Origin: Clostridium_B lapidicellarium
GTDB lineage: Bacteria > Bacillota > Clostridia > Clostridiales > Clostridiaceae
Assembly: GCF_041224415.1 (NCBI RefSeq)
Contig: NZ_JBGFFE010000005.1
Location: 1-64,000 of the forward strand
Length of the DNA stretch: 64,000 bases
Reading direction: 5' to 3'
The notes beneath the pieces were generated by a model that searched no databases, was not told where the DNA came from, and was given only the letters and a program-made list of their open reading frames with translations. The position numbers and the translations under genes were made by a program. Each line of letters opens with the position of its first letter. Within the stretch, counting starts at the first letter, position 1. Of the stretch, positions 34,311 through 43,057 are shown in pieces.

Positions 34311-34340
34311 TGTTTACAAATTGTTCATGACCCCCGGGGG
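34311..34340. repeat. CCCCCGGGGG element, half copy near the flavodoxin gene
   Basis: GTTTACAAATTGTTCATGA is followed by CCCCCGGGGG (34331-34340). It is nearly identical to the copy at 29558-29585 and lies 38 bp past the flavodoxin stop. Confidence 0.7.
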
Positions 34341-34377
34341 TTGCCCGTCCACCTATCCCATCTGGCGGGTTTCCGGA

Positions 34378-34803
34378 CTATTTTGCAAGCAGTTTGCCCA
34401 GTTCTTCAGCCTTTTTCAGTTCATCGTCGGTAGGGGCTTCTTTAACTGCCAACTCTCCGACAACCTTGAATCCATAATCCTCTACAGTCTTCTTCCAGTC
34501 TTTCAAAAATTTTCCTTCATCCCAGCCGTAGGAGCCGAAAAGTACAACTTTCTTTCCCTGCAGGGGAATAAGTTTGAATTCCTTAATAAAAGGAGCCATA
34601 TAATCCTGTTCTATTTTGTTATTGTCAAGGGACGGACTTCCAAAGGCCACGGCGTCAGCGGAAGTTACATCCCCGACTTTTGCGTCCTGCACATGCTTTG
34701 CCGCAACTTTTGCACCTTCACCTTCCGCACCTTTTATGATGCTATTTGCCAATACTTCCACATTTCCACCGTCGCTCCAATATATTACAGCAATATTTTT
34801 CAT
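34378..34803 (-). CDS. Flavodoxin
   Basis: This 141-residue short-chain flavodoxin, an FMN electron carrier, begins KNIAVIYWSDGGNVEVLAN. The FMN-phosphate loop here is SDGGNV instead of the usual T/S-x-TGNT, a visible departure. Other FMN-loop motifs are present: DAVAFGSPSLDNNKIEQ and VVLFGSYGWDEGKFLKDW. GGGGAGG precedes the ATG. Its position upstream of nifJ on the same strand suggests it carries electrons from PFOR. A second, canonical flavodoxin is at 58990-59421. Confidence 0.9.
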   Translation of the reverse strand: MKNIAVIYWSDGGNVEVLANSIIKGAEGEGAKVAAKHVQDAKVGDVTSADAVAFGSPSLDNNKIEQDYMAPFIKEFKLIPLQGKKVVLFGSYGWDEGKFLKDWKKTVEDYGFKVVGELAVKEAPTDDELKKAEELGKLLAK

Positions 34804-34935
34804 ATAATTACCTCCCCTTTTTTATTATCAAGCAAGTACACCACAGCAGTCTATATTATTTATATTTCTACACCATGATCCGTTTTTCCTGCCAGAAATC
34901 AAAAATATAAATACTTTTTTCACAAAGTCAACTGA

Positions 34936-36000
34936 TCATATACTGTACTTTTCTATCAGATTTACGATTTTATCCACTCCATGTCGGGCCGGACTCGCTT
35001 TCATGTTATTTATGTACTTATTTCTGGAATCATAAAGTTTCTGTATCCTGTCCAAAAATATTTCCCGGGTCATTCCCTCCTCCTGCAGCACCATGCTGTA
35101 TCCGCTCTTTTCAAAGGAAGCCGCATTTAAAATCTGATCCCCCCTGCTGGATGCCTTGGACAGCGGAACAAGCAAATTGGGCTTTTTAAGTGCAAGCAGT
35201 TCGAATATGACATTTGCACCTGCCCTAGATACAACTATATCCGCCGCATTCATTATATGAGGAAGCTCTTTGCTTATGTATTCAAATTGAATATAACCCT
35301 TTCTCACGTTCAGTGATTTGTCTGTATTCCCCTTCCCGCATATATGAACTATGTTAAATGTTCTAAGGAGTTCATTCAAGGAATTCCTAACCATATTATT
35401 TATAAACCTGGAGCCGAGACTTCCGCCTATTATAAGAAGAATTGGCCTGTCGTTTGTAAAACCGCACAATCTCCTGCCAATTATCCTGCTTCCATCTAAA
35501 AGCTCCTGCCTTATGGGAGTTCCCGTAAGGACTGCATCGTGTCCCTTTATATTTTTCAGGGATTCCGGAAATGTAACACAGACTTTTGTACAATAGGGCA
35601 TGGATATTCTGTTTGCAAGTCCAGGTGTAATGTCCGATTCATGGATTATAACGGGCACCTTGTTCAGATGTGCAGCAATAACAACCGGCACTGAAACAAA
35701 CCCTCCCTTTGAAAATACTATATTGGGTTTTTCCCTCTTCATTACAATTGCGGCCTGAAATATTCCCTTCAGTACCCTGAAAGGATCTGTAAAATTTTTT
35801 ATATCAAAATACCTTCTCAGTTTCCCGCTTGAAATGACATGGTATTTTATTTTCTCATCCCCAACTATCTTTCTCTCGATTCCATTTTCAGTTCCTATAT
35901 ACTGTATTTCATATCCCAGTTCCCTTAACTTGGGCACAAGTGCCAGATTAGGCGTAACATGTCCTGCAGAACCTCCGCCCGTCAGAATTATCTTTTTCAA
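34936..36000 (-). CDS. murG: UDP-GlcNAc:lipid I glycosyltransferase MurG
   Basis: MurG makes lipid II at the inner face of the membrane. The 354-residue GT28 enzyme has the Gly-rich donor loop KKIILTGGGSAGHVTPNLAL at its very start, the second Gly loop LLIIGGSLGSRFINNMV, and ADIVVSRAGANVIFELLALK. A TTG at 36000 with GGGGAGG about 9 bases upstream gives the natural start; a longer in-frame ATG at 36051 overlaps recJ. It lies outside the usual mur/fts cluster, beside recJ, so it may be a second copy in the genome. Confidence 0.93.
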   Translation of the reverse strand: MKKIILTGGGSAGHVTPNLALVPKLRELGYEIQYIGTENGIERKIVGDEKIKYHVISSGKLRRYFDIKNFTDPFRVLKGIFQAAIVMKREKPNIVFSKGGFVSVPVVIAAHLNKVPVIIHESDITPGLANRISMPYCTKVCVTFPESLKNIKGHDAVLTGTPIRQELLDGSRIIGRRLCGFTNDRPILLIIGGSLGSRFINNMVRNSLNELLRTFNIVHICGKGNTDKSLNVRKGYIQFEYISKELPHIMNAADIVVSRAGANVIFELLALKKPNLLVPLSKASSRGDQILNAASFEKSGYSMVLQEEGMTREIFLDRIQKLYDSRNKYINNMKASPARHGVDKIVNLIEKYSI

Positions 36001-36047
36001 AGCGTACTTCCTCCCCTTACAAAATATAATATTCATAATGCCAGTAT

Positions 36048-37835
36048 TCAAGAAGTCAATCTAAAATCCTTCACTATGATCTGAATGCTTTTATTTCCGT
36101 TAAATTCATTTATAGATGGTGAAAATATAAAATCCATTCTTATGCTGTGGAAATTATTGTTTAAAATTTCGTTTCCCTTCCTGTCTCCATATGTCCTGAG
36201 AATCAATTCCCTGAATTTTTTACCTCCGTTAAAATCCAACGCGTCGATTTTTTTCAGGCTGCTTTTTAGTCGGCAAAATAATTTCAGCACATTTTTATCT
36301 TTTCCTAAAAAATATACTCTGAATACCTCTATATTTTTTTCACCAAAAATAGGTGCCGGATTTCCCTTTCCAAAAGGTTGCAATTTTCCCATGTCCCTAA
36401 GCATACCAAAAGATATATCTTCCAGGGGAAGCCTTTTGTCTATTCTAATTCTAGGTACAATATCATCATCTGTAAGTTTGCAGTTTTCATTAAGTTTTTT
36501 CCTCAGATTATCTATATTTTCAGTATCTATAGACAGCCCTGCCGCCAGTGGATGTCCTCCAAAATTGTTCATCAATTTTTTACATTTTAAAAGTTCCTCA
36601 AACATATTGTATCCTTCTATGGATCTTCCCGAGCCTTTAGACTGGTCCGCACTTTTGGTTATAACTATAGAAGGCACATTGTACCTTTCCTTGAGCCTCC
36701 CTGCAACTATACCTGCTATACTTTCGTGTATATCATCTTCCCGGACCACAAGTACCTTGTCTTTTTTCAAATCAGAATTTTCCACTTTTTCAATTGCCTT
36801 ATCCAGCCCTTCATTGGTCATCTGCTGTCTCTTAAGGTTCAGCTCATGAAGTTTTCGGGCAAGTTCCCGTGCCCTGGCAGAATTTCTGCACAGCAGAAGC
36901 TCAAGGGCCACAGACGCGCTGTCAAGTCTTCCTGTAGCATTTATGCAGGGCCCTATAATAAAACCTACATGGTAGGAATTTATAATTTTTCCGTTCAGGG
37001 AAGTTTCATATATCAATGCCCTCATGCCTATATTTTTGGTATTATTCAACATCCTGAGACCGTTTTTAGCTATGCTCCTATTCTCTCCAAGTAAATCCAC
37101 CACATCGCATATGGTACCTATGGCCGCATATTCTATAAATCCAAAGGCTTCTTCCTCTCTCATCCCAAATCTCCTGTAGAGCATCTGGATAAATTTAAAG
37201 GCCACTCCCGCACCACAGAGCTGTTTAAAAGGATAAGGACAGCCTTTCTGTTTTGGATCAATGACAGCATCTGCCGATGGTATGAGAAATTTCCTGATGC
37301 CCTCATCCGAGTAATCAAATGGTATGTCGTGATGATCCGTAACTACCACGGTCATTCCAAGTTCTTTTGCCCTTTTGATCTGATCCAGGGCGGAAATACC
37401 GTTGTCACAGGTTATTATAACTTCAATTCCTTCACTTTTCAGCTGCTCCACACTGTGGATATTCATTCCGTATCCTTCTTTAACCCTGTCGGGTATGTGG
37501 TATTTTACTCTTGCACCGCACCTCAAAAGTCCACTGTACAATATATAGGTGCTTACAACTCCATCCACGTCATAGTCGCCGTATACAGCTATGCTTTTAT
37601 TTTTTTCTATAGCCCTGTATATTATTTCAGTACCTTTTTTCATGTCCTTCATAATAGCAGGATCAATCAGTTTGTTCAGAGACGGATTTATAAAGTTTTC
37701 TATATCATCTGCACCGGTTATTCCCCTATTGGCAAGAATTTGTGCCATAGTTTCACTTATTCCCGTCCTTCTGGAAATAGCTTTTATATTTTTACCGCAT
37801 CTTCTCAGCATCCACTTTGCATTCAAAAACAACAC
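36048..37835 (-). CDS. recJ: Single-stranded-DNA exonuclease RecJ
   Basis: RecJ degrades single-stranded DNA 5' to 3' in repair and recombination. The 595-residue protein has DHH-family motifs in order: AVYGDYDVDGVVSTY (metal-binding Asps), VVVTDHHDIPFD, CGAGVAFKFIQ, and in the DHHA1 domain NFGGHPLAAGLS, followed by a C-terminal OB-like region. The start is unclear: a GTG at 37835 with AAGG upstream, or a TTG three codons later. Confidence 0.93.
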   Translation of the reverse strand: MLFLNAKWMLRRCGKNIKAISRRTGISETMAQILANRGITGADDIENFINPSLNKLIDPAIMKDMKKGTEIIYRAIEKNKSIAVYGDYDVDGVVSTYILYSGLLRCGARVKYHIPDRVKEGYGMNIHSVEQLKSEGIEVIITCDNGISALDQIKRAKELGMTVVVTDHHDIPFDYSDEGIRKFLIPSADAVIDPKQKGCPYPFKQLCGAGVAFKFIQMLYRRFGMREEEAFGFIEYAAIGTICDVVDLLGENRSIAKNGLRMLNNTKNIGMRALIYETSLNGKIINSYHVGFIIGPCINATGRLDSASVALELLLCRNSARARELARKLHELNLKRQQMTNEGLDKAIEKVENSDLKKDKVLVVREDDIHESIAGIVAGRLKERYNVPSIVITKSADQSKGSGRSIEGYNMFEELLKCKKLMNNFGGHPLAAGLSIDTENIDNLRKKLNENCKLTDDDIVPRIRIDKRLPLEDISFGMLRDMGKLQPFGKGNPAPIFGEKNIEVFRVYFLGKDKNVLKLFCRLKSSLKKIDALDFNGGKKFRELILRTYGDRKGNEILNNNFHSIRMDFIFSPSINEFNGNKSIQIIVKDFRLTS

Positions 37836-37846
37836 CAGCCTTATAG

Positions 37847-37900
37847 CAATTTACAATTGACAATTTACAGTTGACAATTATAAATCGTCAATCGTCAATT
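37847..37900. repeat. AT-rich hairpin repeat element, copy between the M16 gene and recJ
   Basis: CAATTTACAATTGACAATTT, CAGTTGACAATTATAAATCG and TCAATCGTCAATTG follow in a row. The element overlaps the last codons and stop of the M16 peptidase gene, as the copy at 9446 does for fliS. Confidence 0.65.
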
Positions 37901-39129
37901 GAGCTCAATATCTGTACAGAGGGATTTCGCAGGGCCTTATTCACAGCTCTGACTATATCCGCATCATCAATTTCATCCCACCGAACTTCACTGCAGGAAT
38001 TACAGCAGTCGTGAAACCTCCTGTACATAAGTTCCCATTCCACGATTTCCTTGCAGTATTCAACGGACTTTTCCCTCTTGATTTCCCTTTTCAATTTTAG
38101 ACTTCTTCCAATCCTCTTTATTCTATCGCCGCTGAAATATCCCTTCAATCTTTTTGATTTTTCTACGGCACCATCTATAATGTCAAGTGCACTATCTATA
38201 TGTTCGGGCAAAGTACTCATTCTTATAGAAAAAAGTTTTACACCTCTTTCGTCTCTTATAGTGCTTCCCAGGTCATAGGCAATGCCCTCATCGGTTCTGA
38301 GCCTGCTGAACAGAAGGCTTCCGTTTCCCTGACCAAAAACAGCATTAAAAAGACAAAGTGCCTTGAATTCCCTTTCATCTAAATCATGAATGTCAAATAT
38401 ATACTGGATTTTGGCACCAGCATCCCCGGGCACTTTTTCCACAAATACCCCTGCCTTGTTCTTTTCATACAGAGGCAATTTTGCACTGCAAGACAAAGGC
38501 ATGCCCTTCCACTTTTCGAAATACCTGCACACAATGGAAATTATACTTTTAAAATCCAGAGAAGAACAAAAACACATAGTACAGTTTCCAGGGAAATAAA
38601 ATGTGCTGTAAAATCTTTTTATTTCTTCCAGATCAATGTTCTTTATGCTCTTTTCATTTCCCACTATGAGCTCCCTTATTCTTCTCTTTTCAAACGAATT
38701 CTCAAAGAGGACATCTTCACATCTTCTGTATAAGTCATCTTCCCAATCCTTGCGCTCCTGAAGTATTACATCCATTTCCTCCCCAAACCCTTCTTCAGGG
38801 AAAACCGGGTTCAGGAGCACATCGCTGTAAAGTTCCAGCGCCCTTTCAAAATCCTCCGAAAAACAGGTTCCGTAATATATGGTGTACGGATAATTTGTCA
38901 TGGCATTTTCAAATCCGAATACACTGTCAAGTTCATCGTTTATCTGCTTCTCGTTCCTATGTCTGGTCCCCTTGGATATGACATGCTCCAGGGCGTGGGC
39001 CGTTCCAAAATCAAACTGCCCGATTTCCTCCAGAGCTCCGGCATTAAATCCCACACACAGTGAAGTAAGTACTCCCGATCTGTATTTGTATAAGAGCTTC
39101 ACTCCATTTTCAAGCACATATTCTCTCAC
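37888..39129 (-). CDS. M16-family zinc peptidase
   Basis: The 413-residue M16 (pitrilysin/processing-peptidase type) protein has the inverted zinc motif HxxEH at residues 45-49 (GTAHALEHVISKG) and a downstream Glu in VILQERKDWEDD, so it is probably active. The C-terminal half has the second M16 fold (FNAVFGQGNGSLLFSRLRT, EGIAYDLGSTI). The start is GTG at 39129 after GAGAGGG. Similar clostridial proteins are cytoplasmic; the substrate is unknown. Its last residues (IDD) are encoded by a hairpin repeat. Confidence 0.88.
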   Translation of the reverse strand: MREYVLENGVKLLYKYRSGVLTSLCVGFNAGALEEIGQFDFGTAHALEHVISKGTRHRNEKQINDELDSVFGFENAMTNYPYTIYYGTCFSEDFERALELYSDVLLNPVFPEEGFGEEMDVILQERKDWEDDLYRRCEDVLFENSFEKRRIRELIVGNEKSIKNIDLEEIKRFYSTFYFPGNCTMCFCSSLDFKSIISIVCRYFEKWKGMPLSCSAKLPLYEKNKAGVFVEKVPGDAGAKIQYIFDIHDLDEREFKALCLFNAVFGQGNGSLLFSRLRTDEGIAYDLGSTIRDERGVKLFSIRMSTLPEHIDSALDIIDGAVEKSKRLKGYFSGDRIKRIGRSLKLKREIKREKSVEYCKEIVEWELMYRRFHDCCNSCSEVRWDEIDDADIVRAVNKALRNPSVQILSSIDD

Positions 39130-39164
39130 TTTTTGCCCTCTCTTCCTACAGGTAAACCCTGAAG

Positions 39165-39719
39165 CTAAATCAAATTCAACAGCATATCCTTTTTCAAATT
39201 TTCCACCGTGTTCCCATCTGCAAGATTCTGCAGTATTCTAAAGGCAAAGTAAACAGCTGTAGCAGGACCCCTGCTGGTTATTATATTACCGTCCTGAACT
39301 ACAATTTCACGACTGAAGTCAATAGATCCGAGATCTTTCTCGAATCCGGGATAGCAGGTCACCTTTTTGCCTTCAATTATCCCGGCTTTTCCAAGCACTA
39401 TTGGTCCAGCACATATTGCCGCCACTATTTTATTATTACTATAGAATTTCCTTACCAGATTTACAACTTCACCGTCATCCTTGAGATTTTCCGCACCGGG
39501 CATACCCCCGGGTATTATAATTACATCATATTTGTCCGTGTGCATGTCTTTCAACAAATTATCAGCTCTCACATGTACTTCGTGGCAGCTGGCTACATCA
39601 CGATCCGAGCTTATGGAACAGGTTACACAGTGTACTCCGCCCCTTCTCAATACATCCACACAAGTAAGGGCTTCCACTTCCTCAAAACCCCTTGCAAGTA
39701 AAACTACAGCTTTTTTCAT
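39165..39719 (-). CDS. DJ-1/PfpI family protein
   Basis: The 184-residue protein of the DJ-1/ThiJ/PfpI superfamily opens AVVLLARGFEEVEALTCVDV and has the nucleophile-elbow Cys at about 103 (IVAAICAGPIVLG), the Glu in GFEEVE, and the PGGMPGAENL loop. This subtype (YajL/DJ-1-like) is linked to oxidative or glyoxal stress and to protein repair, but functions vary. It follows the glycerol operon and precedes the M16 gene by 35 bp. Confidence 0.9.
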   Translation of the reverse strand: MKKAVVLLARGFEEVEALTCVDVLRRGGVHCVTCSISSDRDVASCHEVHVRADNLLKDMHTDKYDVIIIPGGMPGAENLKDDGEVVNLVRKFYSNNKIVAAICAGPIVLGKAGIIEGKKVTCYPGFEKDLGSIDFSREIVVQDGNIITSRGPATAVYFAFRILQNLADGNTVENLKKDMLLNLI

Positions 39720-39768
39720 AATAAATCACCTCTAATAAATTATACCATAACTGTACGATTATAAAAAA

Positions 39769-39802
39769 AATCCCAAGACGACAGTAATATCATCTCAGGA
39801 TT
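39769..39802 (-). terminator. Terminator after glpK
   Basis: An imperfect hairpin (AATCC...AGA and the TCT...GGATT arm, partly by G-U pairing) begins about 10 bases after the glpK stop and is followed on the minus strand by TTTTTTTTAT. Confidence 0.7.
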
Positions 39803-39812
39803 GAAATTGGTC

Positions 39813-41318
39813 CTAGGAATCACTTGATTCCTTTGCCCACCCCATGGATCTTTTTACAGCTTCATGCCATCCGTCCAGAAGCTTTTTCCTTTTTTTATCT
39901 TCCATATTCGGTTTGAAAGTTCTAGATACAGCCCAGTTTTTGGAAACTTCCTCCCTGCTGCTCCAGTAACCCACCGCAATACCTGCAAGATAAGCCGCCC
40001 CCAGGGCAGTGGTTTCTATGACCTGAGGCCTGTCAACCTGAACATTCAGTATATCCGATTGAAACTGCATCAGAAAATTATTGGCACAAGCTCCACCATC
40101 TACTTTTAAAACTTTAAGGTCAATTCCCGAATCCTCTTCCATGGCCTTAAGCACGTCATAAGTTTGATATGCAAGGGATTCAACAGTGGCTCTTATGAAA
40201 TGTTCCTTTTTAGTCGCCCTGGTAATTCCGACCATTGTCCCCCTGGCATAGGCATCCCAGTAAGGCGCACCGAGGCCCACAAATGCCGGCACCAGATAAA
40301 CTCCACCGGTGTCCTCTACGGCAACACAGTATTTTTCAGATTCCGGGGAAGTCTTTATCATTCTAAGTTCGTCTCTTATCCACTGTATAGCCGCCCCGCC
40401 TACGAATATGCTTCCTTCAAGGGCATAGTCCACTTTGCCATCTATTCCAATTGCTATAGTCGTAAGAAGTCCATTTTTAGATTCCACTGCTTTTTCTCCA
40501 GTATTCATAAGGAGAAAACATCCGGTACCATAGGTATTTTTTGCAGTGCCGGGCTGGAAGCAGGTCTGTCCAAATAAAGCCGCCTGTTGATCTCCTGCAT
40601 CTCCCGCTATGGGAATGCTTACCCCGAACAGGCTCTTGTCAGTCTCTCCATAGACGCAGCTGGAAGGTTTCACTTCAGGAAGCATCGATTCAGGTATATC
40701 GAGCATATCCAGGAGATCTTTGTCCCATTTTAGCTCATGTATATTGAATAGCATGGTCCTGGATGCATTCGTGTAATCAGTTACATGGACCCTGCCTTTG
40801 GTCAAGTTCCATATAAGCCAGGTATCAACATTTCCAAAAGCCAGGTTGCCCCTTTCGGCTTCTTTTCTCGCACCAGGTACGTTGTCCAAAATCCATTTTA
40901 TCTTTGTGGCTGAAAAATATGCGTCCAGAATGAGTCCGGTCTTTTCCTTTATCATCTTGTCTAAACCTTTTGCCCTTATCTTGTCACATATGGCGGCAGT
41001 CCTCCTGCACTGCCATACTATGGCATTGTAAATGGGAAGTCCTGTCCTCTTATCCCATACTATGGTGGTCTCTCTCTGGTTGGTTATACCTATTGCCTTG
41101 ATATCTTCAGCACTTATATTTCCCCTCAAAAGAGCTTCTGTTGCCACTCCAAACTGGGTTGCCCATATTTCCGTGGGATCATGTTCTACCCACCCATTTT
41201 CCGGAAAAATCTGTTTGAATTCTTTTTGAGCCATACTCACGGGCAGGCCCTGTTTATTAAATAATATGCATCTGGAGCTGGTCGTTCCCTGATCAAGCGC
41301 CATAATGTATTCTGCCAT
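39813..41318 (-). CDS. glpK: Glycerol kinase
   Basis: GlpK phosphorylates glycerol to sn-glycerol 3-phosphate. The 501-residue FGGY kinase opens with the ATP loop ALDQGTTSSRCILF and contains FPENGWVEHDPTEIW, GITNQRETTIVWDKRTG, AGDAGDQQAALFGQ and LKVDGGACANNFLMQFQSD. AAAAAGGAGG precedes the ATG. It is the last gene of glpF-glpP-glpK. Confidence 0.97.
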   Translation of the reverse strand: MAEYIMALDQGTTSSRCILFNKQGLPVSMAQKEFKQIFPENGWVEHDPTEIWATQFGVATEALLRGNISAEDIKAIGITNQRETTIVWDKRTGLPIYNAIVWQCRRTAAICDKIRAKGLDKMIKEKTGLILDAYFSATKIKWILDNVPGARKEAERGNLAFGNVDTWLIWNLTKGRVHVTDYTNASRTMLFNIHELKWDKDLLDMLDIPESMLPEVKPSSCVYGETDKSLFGVSIPIAGDAGDQQAALFGQTCFQPGTAKNTYGTGCFLLMNTGEKAVESKNGLLTTIAIGIDGKVDYALEGSIFVGGAAIQWIRDELRMIKTSPESEKYCVAVEDTGGVYLVPAFVGLGAPYWDAYARGTMVGITRATKKEHFIRATVESLAYQTYDVLKAMEEDSGIDLKVLKVDGGACANNFLMQFQSDILNVQVDRPQVIETTALGAAYLAGIAVGYWSSREEVSKNWAVSRTFKPNMEDKKRKKLLDGWHEAVKRSMGWAKESSDS

Positions 41319-41344
41319 CTTACATCCTCCTTTTTAATTTTAGT

Positions 41345-41480
41345 GGACCGCTCCGACTTAGTTTTACGTAAAGTCAGAGCTTCCCGGGAACAGAGAAAAT
41401 ACTTAACTTACAGTGCATGCACTACAAGCAGCTGTTTCTCTCGTTTACCAGGCTACCCCCGCAGTCCCTGCGGTTCCCAT
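41345..41480 (-). mobile_element. Possible IS200/IS605-type (TnpB) right-end remnant
   Basis: Directly after the glpP stop the minus strand reads a short peptide like a TnpB tail (MGTAGTAGVAW then stop). GC-rich hairpin words follow (CCGCAGGGACTGCGG), then TTCCCGGGAA and a 10-bp stem-loop (AAGTC-GAGC with GCTC-GACTT, 41350-41380) next to GGTCCACT. This layout resembles the hairpin and guide-scaffold end of TnpB elements, but no transposase or full TnpB gene is here. It inserts between glpP and glpK without breaking either. Confidence 0.4.
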
Positions 41481-42044
41481 TTATAAATTCCACAATTTTC
41501 GAGTAGTAGAAGATATAGCTATGGCCCCTGCAGATAGAGATTCCATTATATCCCTTTTCTCTTTTATAAGCCCACCTGCTATGATGGGAATTTTTGTCTC
41601 TCTTTTGAGGACTCCTATTATCTTGCTTGCTATACCAGGTAAAACTTCCAGCGCATCAGGGTTGTTTTCACGTATGCTCTTTATTCCCGTTTTAAGGGAA
41701 AGCGAATCCAGCATGAATATTCTCTGTATAGTAAGCAGATTCAGCTGATTTCCGTATCTGATAGTGGAGGATTTGGTGCTTATTATCCCTGTTGGTTTTG
41801 CACAGTGCTTTATATATTTTACTCCTGCAAAATCACCTTTCAATCCGTCTATTAAATCAACGTGAATAAAAGTCATTTTATTCTTTTCCCTGATTTTAGA
41901 ACATATATCTGGAATGTTCAATATGTCTCCATAGAGAACAAATACTATAGCCGCCCTGCTCAAAACAGCAAAATCCAAATCTTCTTCATTTCTAACAGCT
42001 GCTATAATAGGGTTCTCTATGAGTTCTTTTTCAAATTTAGGCAT
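41481..42044 (-). CDS. glpP: Glycerol-3-phosphate-responsive antiterminator GlpP
   Basis: GlpP binds glycerol 3-phosphate and then lets RNA polymerase pass the terminator ahead of the glycerol genes. The 187-residue TIM-barrel protein shows ENPIIAAVRNEEDLDFA, FIHVDLIDGLKGDFAGV, PTGIISTKSSTIRYG and IPIIAGGLIKEKRDIMESLS, all usual for GlpP. The ATG at 42044 has AAGGAAG at good spacing. A candidate target hairpin lies at 42911-42946 in the glpF leader. Confidence 0.93.
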   Translation of the reverse strand: MPKFEKELIENPIIAAVRNEEDLDFAVLSRAAIVFVLYGDILNIPDICSKIREKNKMTFIHVDLIDGLKGDFAGVKYIKHCAKPTGIISTKSSTIRYGNQLNLLTIQRIFMLDSLSLKTGIKSIRENNPDALEVLPGIASKIIGVLKRETKIPIIAGGLIKEKRDIMESLSAGAIAISSTTRKLWNL

Positions 42045-42084
42045 TGACAAAAACTTCCTTTTTAATTAATCTGAACAACTATCA

Positions 42085-42789
42085 CTAAAATACTAACACA
42101 AATAGCAATGCCCCGGCTATTCCCCCTGCCACTGGTCCAAACACAGGAACCCAGGAATACGACCAGTCCGAACCGCCTTTACCTGCTATTGGAAGTATGG
42201 CGTGTGCAATTCTCGGTGATAAATCCCTGGCAGGATTCATTGCATATCCAGTGGGACCGCCAAGAGCACAGCCCAGGACAAAGATGAGTGCGCTTACAAC
42301 AACGATGGAACCCATTCCATCGGCGACTTTAACGCCCCCCATTGCAGCTATAGAAAACACCAAAGTAGCTGTAGCCAAAAACTCTGTCAAAAAGTTTGCA
42401 GGATAATTTCTTATAGCCGGTGCTGTACAGAATATACCCAATTTTGCAGCTTTATCTTCCGTGACTGCCCAATGTGGTAAATATGTAAGCCATACGAAAA
42501 CACCTCCGACTATTCCTCCAAGCATCTGGGCTACAATATAGCCTGGAACCTGTGCCCACGGAAACTTGCCGGCAACGGCCAGCCCTATGGTAAGTGCCGG
42601 ATTAAACTGATTACTGAAATTTGAGAACAAGTACGCAGGAAGCCCTACTGCAAAACCCCATCCTGCTGCTATAACTATCCATCCTGCATTGTGCCCTTTA
42701 GTTTTATCAAGGGTACAGTTGGCGCATATACTATCTCCTAAATAGACCATCAATGCAGTTCCAACAAATTCTGCTAATACGTGTGACAT
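42085..42789 (-). CDS. glpF: Glycerol uptake facilitator (aquaglyceroporin)
   Basis: The 234-residue MIP-family channel has six membrane helices and two NPA boxes: FNPALTIG and MNPARDLSPRIAH. The Asp after the second NPA box is typical of glycerol-conducting members. It opens HVLAEFVGTALMVYLGDS. It is the first gene of the glycerol operon, with a 190-base leader. Confidence 0.95.
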   Translation of the reverse strand: MSHVLAEFVGTALMVYLGDSICANCTLDKTKGHNAGWIVIAAGWGFAVGLPAYLFSNFSNQFNPALTIGLAVAGKFPWAQVPGYIVAQMLGGIVGGVFVWLTYLPHWAVTEDKAAKLGIFCTAPAIRNYPANFLTEFLATATLVFSIAAMGGVKVADGMGSIVVVSALIFVLGCALGGPTGYAMNPARDLSPRIAHAILPIAGKGGSDWSYSWVPVFGPVAGGIAGALLFVLVF

Positions 42790-42910
42790 GTTATTATTCC
42801 CCCTAACTTAATAATTATGTTAATTTAAATTAACATCACAATTGTAAAACAAAAACATGATAAACCGATTACAGATTAAAAACCAGATATTTATCCTGAA
42901 AAAAAGCCTG

Positions 42911-42946
42911 CTTAAAAGAAGTCAAGCATATTGACTTTTTTTTAAG
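42911..42946 (-). promoter_or_regulatory. Leader terminator, candidate GlpP antitermination site
   Basis: An inverted repeat (CTTAAAA..AGTCAA and its complement, loop GCATA) lies in the transcribed leader between the promoter and glpF and ends on the minus strand in CTTCTTTT. In Bacillus, GlpP acts at just such a hairpin before glpFK and glpD. Here it is placed about 120 bases before glpF. Confidence 0.7.
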
Positions 42947-42987
42947 CGGCTCTCCCTTCTCTGCCCTTTATTGATTTTCATATACAC

Positions 42988-43016
42988 ATTATAATATAAT
43001 AATCACAATATTACAA
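42988..43016 (-). promoter_or_regulatory. Sigma-A promoter of the glpF operon
   Basis: On the minus strand TTGTAA (43016-43011) and TATAAT (42993-42988) are spaced by 17 bases. Transcription would begin near 42980, upstream of the leader hairpin. Confidence 0.75.
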
Positions 43017-43057
43017 CACAATTATAAATTATTGCAAATCTTATTAAAATCCATCCT

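Larger units (their letters stand above)
33839..34377. other. 539-bp intergenic region upstream of nifJ
   Basis: It holds, from left to right, an extended -10 promoter candidate for nifJ (TGATATAAT on the minus strand, -10 at 33923-33918, weak -35), about 200 bp of AT-rich sequence, a GC-rich hairpin (34181-34222, separate entry), and a CCCCCGGGGG element (34311-34340). I see no open reading frame or tRNA. Confidence 0.6.
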
